A stretch of DNA of 64,000 nucleotides from Burkholderiales bacterium. GTDB taxonomy: Bacteria > Pseudomonadota > Gammaproteobacteria > Burkholderiales > Burkholderiaceae_E. Positions 39,471 through 50,797 of this stretch are shown piece by piece. The first letter of the stretch is position 1. Every line of letters starts with the position of its first letter. The stretch is taken from NCBI GenBank assembly GCA_003577305.1, contig QEVL01000024.1, forward strand, positions 1 to 64,000, in the 5' to 3' direction. The notes beneath the pieces were generated by a model, which saw nothing but the letters and a program-made list of their open reading frames with translations, searched no databases and was not told where the DNA came from. A program made the position numbers and the translations under genes.

Positions 39471-41050
39471 CAACCGGCTCCCCCCTGCCACGGCGCCGCG
39501 CCCCCGGACAGCTTCGCCAGCACTTCCACCGGCGCCTGCACCGCGCTGCGCTGGTGGTAGAAGCCGAGCGCACGCAGTCCGCCGAGCTCCTCGCCGCCGC
39601 CGGCACGGCCCGGTCCGCCGTGCAGCGACATCGGCATCACGTTGCCGTGGCCGGTGTGGCTCTTGCCGACCGCCGGCGTGACCACGTGCAGGCGCCCGTG
39701 CGCGTGCGCCATCTCGATCGCGGCGCGCGCGACGAACTCGGTGTCGTCGCTGAACACCGACGCGACCAGCGAGCCGAAGCCGCGGCGCGCGAGCGCGAAC
39801 GCGTGGTCGGCGTCGCGATACGGCACCACGGTGGCCACCGGCCCGAACACCTCGAGATCGTGCGCGAGCGTCGCGGCGTCGCCGTCGTCGACCTTCAGCA
39901 GGTGCGGCATCACGCAGGCGGCCACTTTCGGGTCGACGTCGACCAGATCGGCTTCGCTGCCGGCCCAGGCGAGTTGCGCTTCGCGCCCGAGCGCGGCGAG
40001 CCCGTCGCGCACCGCCGAGAGTTGTGCGCGGCTGGCCAGCGCGCCCATGCGCACCGCTTCGTTGCGCGGATTGCCGACCTTCACCGCGGCAAGCGCCGCG
40101 GCGATCGCCTCGGTGGCGGCCGCGGCGTGCGCCTGCGGCACCAGCACGCGGCGGATCGCGGTGCACTTCTGCCCCGACTTGATCGTCATCTCGCGCACCA
40201 CCTCCTTTACCATCAGCGCGAACGCTTCGCTGCCCGGCGCAGCGTCGGGGCCGAGCACTGCGCTGTTCAGGCTGTCGGTCTCCGCGTTCACGCGGATCGA
40301 GTGGCGCAGCACGTTGTCGTGCGCGCAGATCGTGCGCGCGGTGTCGGCCGAGCCGGTGAACGAGACCAGGTCGAACGGTTGCAGCGCTTCGATCAGGCCC
40401 TCCGAGCGCCCGCAGACGATCGACAGCGCGCCGGGGGGCAGCACGCCGGCCTCGATCACCTCGGCCACCATCTGCTGCGTGAGCCATGCGGTGGCAGTGG
40501 CCGGCTTGACCACCACCGGCACGCCCGAGAGCAGCGCCGGCGCCGCCTTCTCCCAAAGACCCCACGCGGGGAAGTTGAATGCGTTGATGAGCAGGGCGAT
40601 ACCGCGCTGCGGCACGAGGAAGTGCGCGCTCTGGAACGCGCCGTCCTTGCCGAGCTTCACCGGCTCGCCGTCGGCGAGGCAGCGTGCGTCGCCGAGCTTC
40701 GCGCCCCAGCGAGCGTACTGGCCGAGCGTGTAGATCGCGCCGTCGATGTCCGCTCCCGAGTCGTTGCGCGTCGTGCCCGAGTTTTGCAGCGCAATGTCGT
40801 ACCAGGTGTCGCGCTTGCCCTGCAGCAGCTCGACGATGCGCGCAAGCAGCGCTGCGCGTTCCGCGTAGGTGAGCGCGCGCAGTGCTGCGCCGCCGCGATC
40901 GCGCGCGAACGCATAGCCCTCGGCCAGGTCGAGTCCCGCGCCCGAGACGCGCACCAGTTCGGTGCCCAGCACCGGATCGAGCAGCGCGATGCCGGCGCCG
41001 CCGCCGCTCTGCCAGCGGCCCGCGAGATGGTTGTCGAGCAGTCGAGTCAT
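39470..41050 (-). CDS. boxD: 3,4-Dehydroadipyl-CoA semialdehyde dehydrogenase
   Basis: 526 residues from ATG 41050 (MTRLLDNHLAGRWQSG). Aldehyde dehydrogenase fold of the PaaZ/BoxD type: LINAFNFPAWGLWEKAAPAL, VVKPATATAW, FTGSADTARTI, the catalytic Cys in KSGQKCTAIRRVLVP, and EVFGPVATVVPY. It oxidises the semialdehyde formed by BoxC using NADP. Divergent from boxC, with which it shares a 124-bp control region. The other box genes next door support the name. Confidence 0.92.
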   Translation of the reverse strand: MTRLLDNHLAGRWQSGGGAGIALLDPVLGTELVRVSGAGLDLAEGYAFARDRGGAALRALTYAERAALLARIVELLQGKRDTWYDIALQNSGTTRNDSGADIDGAIYTLGQYARWGAKLGDARCLADGEPVKLGKDGAFQSAHFLVPQRGIALLINAFNFPAWGLWEKAAPALLSGVPVVVKPATATAWLTQQMVAEVIEAGVLPPGALSIVCGRSEGLIEALQPFDLVSFTGSADTARTICAHDNVLRHSIRVNAETDSLNSAVLGPDAAPGSEAFALMVKEVVREMTIKSGQKCTAIRRVLVPQAHAAAATEAIAAALAAVKVGNPRNEAVRMGALASRAQLSAVRDGLAALGREAQLAWAGSEADLVDVDPKVAACVMPHLLKVDDGDAATLAHDLEVFGPVATVVPYRDADHAFALARRGFGSLVASVFSDDTEFVARAAIEMAHAHGRLHVVTPAVGKSHTGHGNVMPMSLHGGPGRAGGGEELGGLRALGFYHQRSAVQAPVEVLAKLSGGAAPWQGGAG

Positions 41051-41126
41051 GTCCGGATCCTCATGAAGAAAACGTCTCTGCGAATGGGGTGCTGGCGCGG
41101 TCCGGGGGGTTGACGCCGCCCGCGAC

Positions 41127-41142
41127 ATGCATCATTATGCAT
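41127..41142. promoter_or_regulatory. BoxR-like operator between boxD and boxC
   Basis: ATGCAT-CATT-ATGCAT, that is TGCA-N6-TGCA. From memory, TGCA half-sites are those reported for the benzoyl-CoA-responsive repressor BoxR of Azoarcus. The palindrome abuts the -35 box of the boxC promoter, so binding would block transcription. No boxR gene is in the window. Confidence 0.55.
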
Positions 41143-41169
41143 TGATTCACATCAATTCGGCAATATAAT
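41142..41169 (+). promoter_or_regulatory. Promoter of boxCBA
   Basis: TTGATT (41142-41147), 16-base spacer, TATAAT (41164-41169). The boxC ATG begins at 41175, only five bases after the -10 box, so transcription would start at about the A of the start codon. This points to a leaderless mRNA or a boxC start further downstream. Confidence 0.6.
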
Positions 41170-41174
41170 TCATC

Positions 41175-42833
41175 ATGAACGAATCTCCCCGGGTTGACTA
41201 CCAGACCGAGCCATCGAGGTATCGCCACGTGAAGCTCGGCTTCGACGGACCGATCGCGACGCTGTCGCTCGACATCGACGAAGACGCGGGCATTCGCCCG
41301 GGCTACAAGCTGAAGCTGAACTCCTACGACCTCGGCGTGGACATCGAGCTGCACGATGCGCTGCAGCGCATCCGCTTCGAACATCCCGAGGTGCGCGCGG
41401 TGGTCGTCACCAGCGCCAAGGATCGCATCTTCTGCTCGGGCGCGAACATCTTCATGCTCGGGCTCTCCAGCCACGCGTGGAAAGTGAACTTCTGCAAGTT
41501 CACCAACGAAACGCGCAACGGCATCGAGGATTCGAGCCGGCACTCGGGACTCAAGTTCCTGGCGGCGCTCAACGGCGCCTGCGCCGGCGGCGGCTACGAA
41601 CTCGCGCTCGCCTGCGACGACATCGTGCTGGTCGACGATCGCTCCTCCACCGTGTCGCTGCCCGAGGTGCCGCTGCTCGGCGTGCTGCCGGGCACCGGCG
41701 GGCTCACCCGCGTCACCGACAAGCGCAAGGTGCGCCACGACCGCGCCGACGTCTTCTGCACCACCACCGAAGGGGTGCGCGGCCAGCGCGCGAAAGCCTG
41801 GCGCCTTGTCGACGAAGTGGTCAAGCCGCAGGACTTCGCGCGCGTGGTGAACGAGCGCGCGCTGGCGCTGGCCGCGCAAAGCGATCGTCCGGCCGATGCG
41901 AAGGGCGTTCCGCTGGTGGCGCTCGAGCGCACGATCGACGACGCCGGCTACCACTACCGCTACGTCGACGTGCAGATCGACCGCGCGAAGCGCACCGCCA
42001 CTTTCGTGGTGAAGGGCCCGGCCGGCGCGCAGCCTTCGGAGCCCGACGCGATCGTCGCCGCCGGCGCCAACTGGTGGCCGCTGCAGATGGCGCGCGAGCT
42101 CGACGACGCGATCCTGTCGCTGCGCACCAACGAGCTCGACCTCGGCGTGTGGCTGATGAAGACCGAGGGCGATCCGGCTGCAGTGCAGGCGGCCGACGCC
42201 ACGCTTGCCGCGCATCGGAATCACTGGTTCGTGCGCGAGACGATCGGCATGCTGCGGCGCACGCTCGCGCGGCTCGACGTGAGCGCGCGCACGATGTTCG
42301 CGCTGATCGAACCGGGTTCCTGCTTTGCCGGCACGCTGGCCGAGATCGCGTTCGCGGCCGATCGCAGCTACATGCTCGCGCTGCCCGACGAGCCCGCGAA
42401 GGCGCCGCGCATCGCGCTCACCGAAATGAACTTCGGCGCCTATCCGATGGTGAACGGCCAGTCGCGCCTTGCGCGCCGGTTCTACGAGGAGGAGGCGCCG
42501 CTCGCGGCCGCGCGCGCGGCGATCGGCGAGGCGCTCGACGGCGAGCGCGCCGAGGCGCTGGGGCTGGTCACGGCCGCGCCCGACGACATCGACTGGGCCG
42601 ACGAGATCCGCATCGCAGTGGAAGAGCGCGCCGCGATGTCGCCCGATGCGCTCACCGGCCTCGAAGCGAACCTGCGCTTCGCCGGCAAGGAGACCATGGA
42701 GACGCGCATTTTCGGCCGGCTCACCGCCTGGCAGAACTGGATCTTCATCCGCCCGAACGCGGTCGGCGACAAGGGCGCACTGAAGGTCTACGGCAAGGGC
42801 GAGAAAGCTGCCTTCGACTGGAACCGTGTTTAA
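41175..42833 (+). CDS. boxC: Benzoyl-CoA-dihydrodiol (epoxide) lyase
   Basis: 552 residues, the usual BoxC length. A crotonase-like N-terminal half has [20 protein letters not shown] (oxyanion hole) and [27 protein letters not shown]-like [20 protein letters not shown]. The C-terminal half is a second, diverged crotonase-like domain. It hydrolyses 2,3-epoxybenzoyl-CoA to 3,4-dehydroadipyl-CoA semialdehyde and formate. First gene of boxCBA; the gap to boxB is 15 bases. Confidence 0.95.
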   Translation: MNESPRVDYQTEPSRYRHVKLGFDGPIATLSLDIDEDAGIRPGYKLKLNSYDLGVDIELHDALQRIRFEHPEVRAVVVTSAKDRIFCSGANIFMLGLSSHAWKVNFCKFTNETRNGIEDSSRHSGLKFLAALNGACAGGGYELALACDDIVLVDDRSSTVSLPEVPLLGVLPGTGGLTRVTDKRKVRHDRADVFCTTTEGVRGQRAKAWRLVDEVVKPQDFARVVNERALALAAQSDRPADAKGVPLVALERTIDDAGYHYRYVDVQIDRAKRTATFVVKGPAGAQPSEPDAIVAAGANWWPLQMARELDDAILSLRTNELDLGVWLMKTEGDPAAVQAADATLAAHRNHWFVRETIGMLRRTLARLDVSARTMFALIEPGSCFAGTLAEIAFAADRSYMLALPDEPAKAPRIALTEMNFGAYPMVNGQSRLARRFYEEEAPLAAARAAIGEALDGERAEALGLVTAAPDDIDWADEIRIAVEERAAMSPDALTGLEANLRFAGKETMETRIFGRLTAWQNWIFIRPNAVGDKGALKVYGKGEKAAFDWNRV

Positions 42834-42848
42834 TCTCCGGAGCAACCC

Positions 42849-44276
<1,428 letters not shown>

Positions 44277-44296
44277 TTCACCGACTGGACCAGGCC

Positions 44297-45562
44297 ATGG
44301 GAGGCACGCCGGAAGTGCTCAAGCAGCACCTGATCGACCCCGAGATCTGCATCCGCTGCAACACCTGCGAGGAGGCGTGCCCGGTCAACGCGATCACGCA
44401 CGACTCGCGCAACTACGTGGTCGATCCGGCGATCTGCCAGCAGTGCATGGCCTGCGTGCCGCCGTGCCCGACGGGCGCGATCGACAACTGGCGGATGGTG
44501 CTCAAGAGCGCCGCCTGGCCGCTCGCGGCGCAGTTCGAGTGGGACGAACTGCCGCCCGAGGTGCCGCTGCCCGAAGGGGTCGTGGCCGAGGCGCCGGCGG
44601 CGATCGAGGAGGCGGCAGCGCCCACCGGCGCCGTCGTCGCGGCGGACGCATCGGGCTTCGAGACCGCGGTGACCGCCGCTTCGTTCGGCGCGACGGTGCC
44701 GCCGTGGTCGGCCGCGCATGCATATACCAACCTGTACGGCCCGAAGAACCCGACCATCGCCACGGTGGTCGGCAACTACCGCGTGACCGACGCCGGCACC
44801 GAGAGCGACACGCACCACATCGTGCTCGACTTCGGCGCGATGCCGTTCCCGGTGCTCGAAGGCCAGTCGATCGGCATCCTGCCGCCGGGCGTGGACGAAC
44901 GCGGCAAGCCGCACGTGGCGCGCCAGTACTCGATCGCCAGCCCGCGCAACGGCGAGCGCCCGGGCTACAACAACCTGTCGCTCACGGTGAAGCGGGTCAC
45001 CGTCGACCACGACGGCCAGCCGGTGCGCGGTGTGTGCTCGAACTACCTGTGCGACCTGAAAAAGGGCGACACGGTGAAGGTGATCGGCCCGTTCGGCGCC
45101 TCGTTCCTGATGCCGAACCATCCGCGCTCGAACATCGTGATGATCTGCACCGGTACCGGCAGCGCACCGATGCGCGCGATGACCGAGTACCGGCGCCGCC
45201 TGCGCGGCAAGTTCGAAGGCGGCAGGCTGATGCTGTTCTTCGGCGCGCGCACGCAGAAGGAGCTGCCGTACTTCGGCCCGCTGATGAACCTGCCGCGCGA
45301 CTTCATCGACGTGAACTTCGCGTTCTCGCGCGCACCCGATTCGCCGAAGCGCTACGTGCAGGACGTGATGCGCGAGCGTGCCGCCGACCTCGCCGCGCTG
45401 CTGGCCGACGGCGACACCTTCGTCTACGTCTGCGGTCTGAAGAGCATGGAAGAAGGCGTGCTCGCCGCGCTGCGCGAGGTGGCCACGCAGGCGGGCGTGC
45501 AGTGGGAGGAACTCGCCGGGCGCCTGAAGCGCGAAGGGCGGCTGCACCTGGAGACTTACTGA
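44297..45562 (+). CDS. boxA: Benzoyl-CoA 2,3-epoxidase, reductase subunit
   Basis: 421 residues from ATG 44297. An N-terminal ferredoxin domain has two 4Fe-4S motifs, [12 protein letters not shown] and [12 protein letters not shown]. An Ala/Glu-rich linker leads to a ferredoxin-NADP reductase module: FAD site [24 protein letters not shown] site [14 protein letters not shown], and C-terminal [16 protein letters not shown] ending in Tyr. It passes electrons from NADPH to BoxB. Twenty bases after boxB. Confidence 0.95.
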   Translation: MGGTPEVLKQHLIDPEICIRCNTCEEACPVNAITHDSRNYVVDPAICQQCMACVPPCPTGAIDNWRMVLKSAAWPLAAQFEWDELPPEVPLPEGVVAEAPAAIEEAAAPTGAVVAADASGFETAVTAASFGATVPPWSAAHAYTNLYGPKNPTIATVVGNYRVTDAGTESDTHHIVLDFGAMPFPVLEGQSIGILPPGVDERGKPHVARQYSIASPRNGERPGYNNLSLTVKRVTVDHDGQPVRGVCSNYLCDLKKGDTVKVIGPFGASFLMPNHPRSNIVMICTGTGSAPMRAMTEYRRRLRGKFEGGRLMLFFGARTQKELPYFGPLMNLPRDFIDVNFAFSRAPDSPKRYVQDVMRERAADLAALLADGDTFVYVCGLKSMEEGVLAALREVATQAGVQWEELAGRLKREGRLHLETY

Positions 45563-45572
45563 GAACGGCTGG

Positions 45573-45601
45573 TTGCCCGGGCACGGCGCCGGGGCTATAA
45601 T
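45573..45601 (+). promoter_or_regulatory. Promoter of the AbrB-type vapBC pair
   Basis: TTGCCC (45573-45578), a 17-base spacer, then TATAAT (45596-45601). Forty bases upstream of the antitoxin ATG and just after the boxA stop codon. Confidence 0.6.
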
Positions 45602-45640
45602 TGCTCTTACTTCAGTCTTACCGATGCGGCTCGGGCCGCG

Positions 45641-45916
45641 ATGCCTGTCATGGAAACCACCCGTCTGTCCTCGAAAGGGCAGGTTGTCGTGCCCAAGTCG
45701 GTGCGCGATGCGCGCAACTGGCCTCCGGGCACCGAATTCCTGGTCGAGGAAGTCGACGAGGGCATCCTGCTGCGGCCGGTGAGTCCGTTCAAGCGGACGG
45801 AAATCGAGGAAGTGATCGGCTGCACGGGTTACGCCGGGCCGCGGAAGTCGCTCGATCAGATGGAGGATGCGATCGCGCGTGGCGCAAAGGAGCAGCGTGC
45901 TCGCGGTCGATACTAA
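45641..45916 (+). CDS. vapB: AbrB/SpoVT-type VapB antitoxin
   Basis: 91 residues. METTRLSSKGQVVVPKSVRD, then PPGTEFLVEEVDEGILLRPV is the swapped-hairpin AbrB DNA-binding domain. The C-terminal tail (YAGPRKSLDQMEDAIARGAK) would bind VapC. Its own ATG is at 45641, with METT starting three codons later. Overlaps vapC by about 20 bases. Confidence 0.88.
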   Translation: MPVMETTRLSSKGQVVVPKSVRDARNWPPGTEFLVEEVDEGILLRPVSPFKRTEIEEVIGCTGYAGPRKSLDQMEDAIARGAKEQRARGRY

Positions 45917-46286
45917 TGTCGTCGTGCGTCTGCTCACCAACGACGACCCGGCGCAGGCACGGCGCGCGGCGGCGTTCTTCGCCGACCACGAGATCTTCAT
46001 CGCGGTCACGGTGCTGCTCGAAACCGAGTGGGTGCTGCGCCATGCCTACGACCTCGAGCGCTCCGCCATCCTGCGCGGTTTGCGCGGCGTGCTGGGCCTG
46101 CCGCAGGTGCGGCCGGAAGATCCCGTGCGAATCGCGATCGCGTTCGATTGGTACGAGCGTGGGTTGGACTTCGGCGACGCCTTGCATCTCGCGGCCGGCC
46201 GGCACGTCGAACGGTTCGTCACTTTCGATCTGAAGCTCGCCAGGCGCGCAAAGGCGCTGGCGGCGCCGGAAGTCGTGGTTGCCTGA
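45897..46286 (+). CDS. vapC: VapC-type PIN-domain toxin
   Basis: 129 residues from GTG 45897, preceded by AAAGGAG, giving the usual start (M)LAVDTNVVVRLLTNDDP. PIN acids: VDTN, TVLLETEWVLR (Glu), LDFGDALHLAAG (Asp), FVTFDLKLAR (Asp). In-frame GTG 45879 or ATG 45867 are alternatives. Partner of the AbrB-type antitoxin. Confidence 0.88.
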   Translation: MLAVDTNVVVRLLTNDDPAQARRAAAFFADHEIFIAVTVLLETEWVLRHAYDLERSAILRGLRGVLGLPQVRPEDPVRIAIAFDWYERGLDFGDALHLAAGRHVERFVTFDLKLARRAKALAAPEVVVA

Positions 46287-46304
46287 GCGCACGGCCTCGC
46301 CCCG

Positions 46305-47612
46305 TCATGGCCCATCCCGACCCTCGGCGCGTGCCGCCCCGGCATGGCGGCGCCGGGCGCGCTGGCGCAACATCATGAGCCCGGCTGCCGCCGGCAGCAG
46401 CGCGAGCGTGGCGTAGGCGCCCGCATAAGTGCCGCCGTGCCCGATGATCTCGGCGAACACGATCGGGCCGGCCATGCTGCCGCTGAAGGTGAAGAACTGC
46501 GAGGCGCCGGCGAGCGCGGCTGCCTCGCCGGGTTTCGACAGACGCGCGAGTTCGGCGAAGTAGACGCCGTTCCAGCCCATCGCGGTGGCCGCGCAGGCGG
46601 TGGCCGCCAGCACGATCGCCGCGTCGCCGGCCGAAGCCGGCAGCAGTGCGAGCCCGACGCTCGAGGCGGCCATCGCGAGGCCGAGGCCGCCGAGCAGCAC
46701 GGCCGGATCGACCCAGCGGTCGGCGATCACTCCCCACGCGATCCGCGCAGTGGTGCTCATCAGCTGGGCGCCCGCGAGGATGCCGGCGGCCAGCGCCAGC
46801 GAGCGCCCGAGCGTGAGATTCAGGTACGACACGAGAAAAGTGACGAAGCACAGTTGCGTGAACGCGAAGGTGAACGACATCAGGCTCAGTCGCAGCACCG
46901 GACGATTGCGCAGCACCGCCATCAGCCCGGGGGCCGGTGCAGCGGCGTCGGCGGCCGAGGCGTGCACCGCGCCGGTCGGCGCCTGCACCGCGGGGTTCGC
47001 CGCCTGCACCGCGGCGGCGCTGCGCCCGCGTTGCCCGCGTCCGAAGCGCGGCTCGAGCCGCGCGATCGCGGGCCACAGCAGCAGCGCGAGCAGGATGCAG
47101 ATGGCGCCCGCCACGGCGGTCGACGGTCGCCAGCCGAGCGCCTGCAGTCCCCAGGGCATCGTGAGGCCGGACAACGCCACGCCGAGCGGCACGCCGGTCT
47201 GCTTGAGCGAGAAGAAGAAACCGCGGCTCGATGCCGGCGCGTGCTGGCCCAGCAGGCTGGTCGAGGTCGGGTTGATCATCCCGTAGCCGGCGCCGACCAG
47301 CACCGCGGCGAGCGCGAGCGGCAGCGGGCTTCCCGCGATGGCGACGAACGCGCCGAAAGCGCAGGCCGCCATCGCTGCCTGGCTCACCGCCACCGCGCCC
47401 ACGCGCGCGACCCAGCCGCCGCTCGCCAGGCCCGACAGCATCGCCGCGAAGTAGGCGATGCCGACGAACAGCCCCACGCGGTCGGCGCCCAGGCCGAGCG
47501 AGGGTGCGACGGCCGGCGCGATCACCGACGGGATGCTCAGCACCATGCTGCCGAACGTCTGCACGGACAGCGTGGCGGCGAGCGCGAGGAGCGGGCGAGT
47601 GTCGGTGTTCAC
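46305..47612 (-). CDS. Major facilitator superfamily transporter
   Basis: 435 residues from GTG 47612 (NTDTRPLLALAATLSVQTFG); the longer open frame to 47924 is not protein-like. Twelve hydrophobic segments, with the cytoplasmic loop between segments 6 and 7 Ala-rich (residues about 205-245). ISGLKQTGVPLG-like SLKQTGVPLGVALSGLTMPW and GMINPTSTSLLG are found in CynX/NimT-like MFS proteins. Substrate unknown. It overlaps no neighbour and converges on vapC with an 18-base gap. Confidence 0.85.
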   Translation of the reverse strand: MNTDTRPLLALAATLSVQTFGSMVLSIPSVIAPAVAPSLGLGADRVGLFVGIAYFAAMLSGLASGGWVARVGAVAVSQAAMAACAFGAFVAIAGSPLPLALAAVLVGAGYGMINPTSTSLLGQHAPASSRGFFFSLKQTGVPLGVALSGLTMPWGLQALGWRPSTAVAGAICILLALLLWPAIARLEPRFGRGQRGRSAAAVQAANPAVQAPTGAVHASAADAAAPAPGLMAVLRNRPVLRLSLMSFTFAFTQLCFVTFLVSYLNLTLGRSLALAAGILAGAQLMSTTARIAWGVIADRWVDPAVLLGGLGLAMAASSVGLALLPASAGDAAIVLAATACAATAMGWNGVYFAELARLSKPGEAAALAGASQFFTFSGSMAGPIVFAEIIGHGGTYAGAYATLALLPAAAGLMMLRQRARRRHAGAARAEGRDGP

Positions 47613-47718
47613 CGTCGGCGAGTCTACGCGAGCGGCAATCCACGACCGGCAAGGTGCAATGCGCCACGCGGGCGAATGTGCGCTACGCTTCCTGCCTGGC
47701 GCTTCTACGAGGAACCGC

Positions 47719-48774
47719 ATGCCCGCTGACCGACGACTGGCACTGCTCGCGCCCGTTGTGTTCGCGGCGCTCGCGGGCTGCGCGCAACTCGGGCTCGGCA
47801 GGGACCCCTGGCCGCCGGTGATCTTCGTGCACGGCAGGGGCGACTCGGCCGCATCGTGGCAGACGATGATCTGGCGGTTCGAGTCGAACGGCTGGCCGCG
47901 CCAGCGCCTGTTTGCGATCGACATGCCGTATCCGCCGGCCGACAGCGGCGATCCGATGCAGCACCTGTCCGACGAGGTCGATCACGTGCTCGCGAGCACG
48001 CGCACGAGCAAGGCCGTGGTGGTGGGCAGTTCGAGCGGCGGCTACGTGGTGCGCAGCTCGGTGAAGAACGGCGCCGCGGCGAAGACCGCCTTGCGTACCG
48101 CGCTGCTCGACGGCGCGCACGACGATTTCGTGCCCCGCAGCCCGTTCAACGATTCGCGCGTCTTCGAGCGCACCTGGCAGTTCGCCGCCGGCGAGCTGCC
48201 ACGGCGGCTGGCGATCGTGCCGGAGTCGGCGCCGGTGCTCGACGGGCGCATCGAACAGCCCGACAGCCATCGGCCGATGGCCGGCGCCAGAGTGGAGATC
48301 TACGAAGTGGTGCCGCTCACCGGCGAGCGGCTCGGCGCGCCGGTGCACGCGGCCACCACCGGCGCCGACGGCCGCTGGGGTCCGATGACCGCGCGCTCGG
48401 ACGCGCCCTACGAATTCGTGGTCGCGGCGCCCGGTTTCGCGGTCACGCACGTGTACCGCTCGGCGTTTCCGCGTTCGTCGAACATCGTCGACATGCAGCC
48501 GGTGCGCCTCACCGCGGCCGAGCGCGCAGCCGGCAGCGTGGTGCTCATGAGCCGCCCGCGCGGCTACTTCCAGCTGCGCCGCGATCATGCGAGCCTCGAC
48601 GGCGCAGCGCTGCCCGGCGTGTCGGCCGGCGCGCCCGGCGTCTCGGAGTCGAAGCTGGTGCTGCCGCCCGCGCCGGTGCGCACCGTGGTCGCCGAGTGCA
48701 ACAACGAGCGCATCGCCGCGCGCAGCTGGCCGGCCGCGCAGAACCACGCCGTGGTCGTCGAACTGCACTACTGA
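47719..48774 (+). CDS. Lipoprotein with alpha/beta hydrolase domain
   Basis: 351 residues from ATG 47719, preceded by GAGGA. Lipobox [14 protein letters not shown] anchors it to a membrane. A hydrolase domain follows: oxyanion region [14 protein letters not shown] and nucleophile elbow [12 protein letters not shown] (GxSxG). The C-terminal part has an Ig-like/carboxypeptidase-regulatory-like fold ([50 protein letters not shown]). An extracellular lipase or esterase is likely; the substrate is not known. Confidence 0.75.
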   Translation: MPADRRLALLAPVVFAALAGCAQLGLGRDPWPPVIFVHGRGDSAASWQTMIWRFESNGWPRQRLFAIDMPYPPADSGDPMQHLSDEVDHVLASTRTSKAVVVGSSSGGYVVRSSVKNGAAAKTALRTALLDGAHDDFVPRSPFNDSRVFERTWQFAAGELPRRLAIVPESAPVLDGRIEQPDSHRPMAGARVEIYEVVPLTGERLGAPVHAATTGADGRWGPMTARSDAPYEFVVAAPGFAVTHVYRSAFPRSSNIVDMQPVRLTAAERAAGSVVLMSRPRGYFQLRRDHASLDGAALPGVSAGAPGVSESKLVLPPAPVRTVVAECNNERIAARSWPAAQNHAVVVELHY

Positions 48775-48785
48775 GCCCCCGTTTC

Positions 48786-49862
48786 ATGTCCCGATTCTGG
48801 AGTGCGATCGTCGCTGGGCTGAGCCCGTACGTGCCCGGCGAGCAGCCGAAGATCGGCGGGCTGGTCAAGCTCAACACCAACGAGAATCCGTATCCGCCGT
48901 CGCCGGCGGTCGCACAGGCGATAGGCGCCGAGCTCGGCACGAACGGGCAGACGCTGCGCCTGTATCCCGATCCGCAGTCGGCGGCGCTGCGCGCCGCGAT
49001 CGCCGAGCGCGAGGGGCTCGCATCCGAACAGGTGTTCGTCGGCAACGGCTCGGACGAAGTGCTCGCGTTCGCGTTCCAGGGCTTGCTCGCACAGTCGCGG
49101 CCGCTGCGTTTCCCCGACGTGACCTACAGCTTCTATCCGACCTGGTGCCGGCTCTACGGCATCGACTTCGAGACGGTGCCGCTCGGCGAGGGTTTCGCGC
49201 TGCGGGTGGACGACTACACCGGCGGCGCTCCGCTGATCCTGCCGAACCCGAATGCGCCCACCGGCCGCGCGATCGCGCGCGCCGAAGTGGCACGGTTGTG
49301 CGCGGCCAACGCCGACTGGCCGGTGGTGATCGACGAGGCCTACGTCGAGTTCGGCGCCGAGACGGCGGCGCCGCTGGTGGCATCGCATCCGAACCTGCTG
49401 GTGGTGCGCACGCTGTCGAAGTCGCACGCGCTGGCCGGGCTGCGCGTGGGCTATGCGCTCGGACAGCCGCCGCTCGTCGAGGCGCTGGTGCGCCTGAAGG
49501 ACAGCTTCAACTCGTATCCGCTCGACCGGCTGGCGCAGGCGGGTGCCGAGGCCGCGTTGCGCGACCAGGCGTGGTTCGAGCGCTCGCGCGACGCGGTGGT
49601 GGCAAACCGCGCACAGCTGAGCGGCGAACTCGCCGCGCTCGGCTTCGAGGTGCTGCCGTCGCTGGCGAACTTCGTCTTCGCCCGGCACCCGGCGCACGAC
49701 GGCGCGGCGCTGGCGCGTGCGCTGCGCGAGCGCGGCATCGTGGTGCGGCATTTCGCCAGCCCGCGCATCGAGCAGTGGCTGCGCATCACGGTGGGTACGC
49801 CGCAGCAGTGCGCGACGCTGGTGGCGGCCATGCGCGAGATCGTCGCTACACGCCCCAGGTGA
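48786..49862 (+). CDS. hisC: Histidinol-phosphate aminotransferase
   Basis: 358 residues. PLP fold type I with [53 protein letters not shown] and the Schiff-base lysine in [17 protein letters not shown]. It converts imidazole-acetol phosphate and glutamate to histidinol phosphate. No other his genes are nearby. Its 3' end overlaps the convergent DUF1840 gene by 17 bases. Confidence 0.93.
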   Translation: MSRFWSAIVAGLSPYVPGEQPKIGGLVKLNTNENPYPPSPAVAQAIGAELGTNGQTLRLYPDPQSAALRAAIAEREGLASEQVFVGNGSDEVLAFAFQGLLAQSRPLRFPDVTYSFYPTWCRLYGIDFETVPLGEGFALRVDDYTGGAPLILPNPNAPTGRAIARAEVARLCAANADWPVVIDEAYVEFGAETAAPLVASHPNLLVVRTLSKSHALAGLRVGYALGQPPLVEALVRLKDSFNSYPLDRLAQAGAEAALRDQAWFERSRDAVVANRAQLSGELAALGFEVLPSLANFVFARHPAHDGAALARALRERGIVVRHFASPRIEQWLRITVGTPQQCATLVAAMREIVATRPR

Positions 49863-50181
49863 CGTCCTTGCCGGCCTTGTGCGCGGCCTCGAGCATCTCG
49901 ATGAACGGGAAGGCGCGCTGCGCGAGCGACACCAGCCAGGCGTCTTCGCCGGCAGCCTCCTCGGGCGCGGCGGCCGCAACGCCACCGCTTTCTTCGGCGC
50001 GCAGCGCCGCGCGCTCCTCGTCGATCGCCTTGCGCAGCGCCGCGATCGCCGCCGGCATCTGCTCGACCGTGACGATGCCGGTGGCGCCGGGCTCCTTGCC
50101 GACGATTTTGAGGATCCACTCGGCCACCGGTTTGGTCATGATGACCGAGCCCGTGGCGCGCGACTTGAATTCATAGATCAT
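49846..50181 (-). CDS. DUF1840 family protein
   Basis: 111 residues from ATG 50181: [40 protein letters not shown], then [20 protein letters not shown], the pattern of the small DUF1840 proteins common in Betaproteobacteria. Function unknown. The longer open frame to 50676 runs antisense through the next gene and is not used. Confidence 0.85.
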   Translation of the reverse strand: MIYEFKSRATGSVIMTKPVAEWILKIVGKEPGATGIVTVEQMPAAIAALRKAIDEERAALRAEESGGVAAAAPEEAAGEDAWLVSLAQRAFPFIEMLEAAHKAGKDVTWGV

Positions 50182-50226
50182 GACCTGTCTCCGGTTCGGG
50201 CGTTGCCCGATTGATACCATTATCCG

Positions 50227-50793
50227 ATGAACCCCCGACCCGGGTTGCGCCAGCTGCGGGCGCCGCTGGCCGCGGCCGCTTGCGCGCTCGCACTGGCCGC
50301 GTGCGCGCCCGACTACAACTGGCGCGAGATCCGGCCTGCCGGCGCGGGCTGTCTCGTCATGCTGCCCGGCAAGCCGGCGTCGATGGCGCGCCCGATCGAC
50401 CTGGACGGCCTTGCGGTGACGATGACGATGAGCGGAGCAAGAGTCGGCGAGCACTCGTTCACCGTCGGTGCGGTCGTGCTGCCCGATGCGCAGCCGGGCA
50501 CCCGCGAGAAGGCCGTCGCCGCGATGCGCAGCGCGATGGTGCGCAACATCGGCGGCCGTGAAACCGAGGCGACCGAAGCGGCGGTGCCGATCGTCGATCC
50601 GGCCGGCCGGACGACGGCGACGCAGCCCGGAGTGCGCGTCGAAGCGTCGGGGCAGCTCGGCGATCGCCGGTTGCACCTGTCGGCGCTCTTCGTCGCGCGC
50701 GGCGAGCGCGCCTGGCAGGCGGTGGTGATCGGACCGGAGCGCGACGCAGCAAACGCGCAGGTCTTTCTCGAATCGTTGCGCATTCTCGACTGA
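50227..50793 (+). CDS. Lipoprotein, unknown function
   Basis: 188 residues. Signal with lipobox AAAACALALAACAPDYNWRE (LAAC). The mature part, DYNWREIRPAGAGCLVMLPG, resembles small betaproteobacterial lipoproteins of unknown role found next to transporters. A C-terminal alpha/beta segment (LHLSALFVARGERAWQAVVI) ends the protein. Five bases before the MFS gene; probably one operon. Confidence 0.7.
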   Translation: MNPRPGLRQLRAPLAAAACALALAACAPDYNWREIRPAGAGCLVMLPGKPASMARPIDLDGLAVTMTMSGARVGEHSFTVGAVVLPDAQPGTREKAVAAMRSAMVRNIGGRETEATEAAVPIVDPAGRTTATQPGVRVEASGQLGDRRLHLSALFVARGERAWQAVVIGPERDAANAQVFLESLRILD

Positions 50794-50797
50794 CGCC

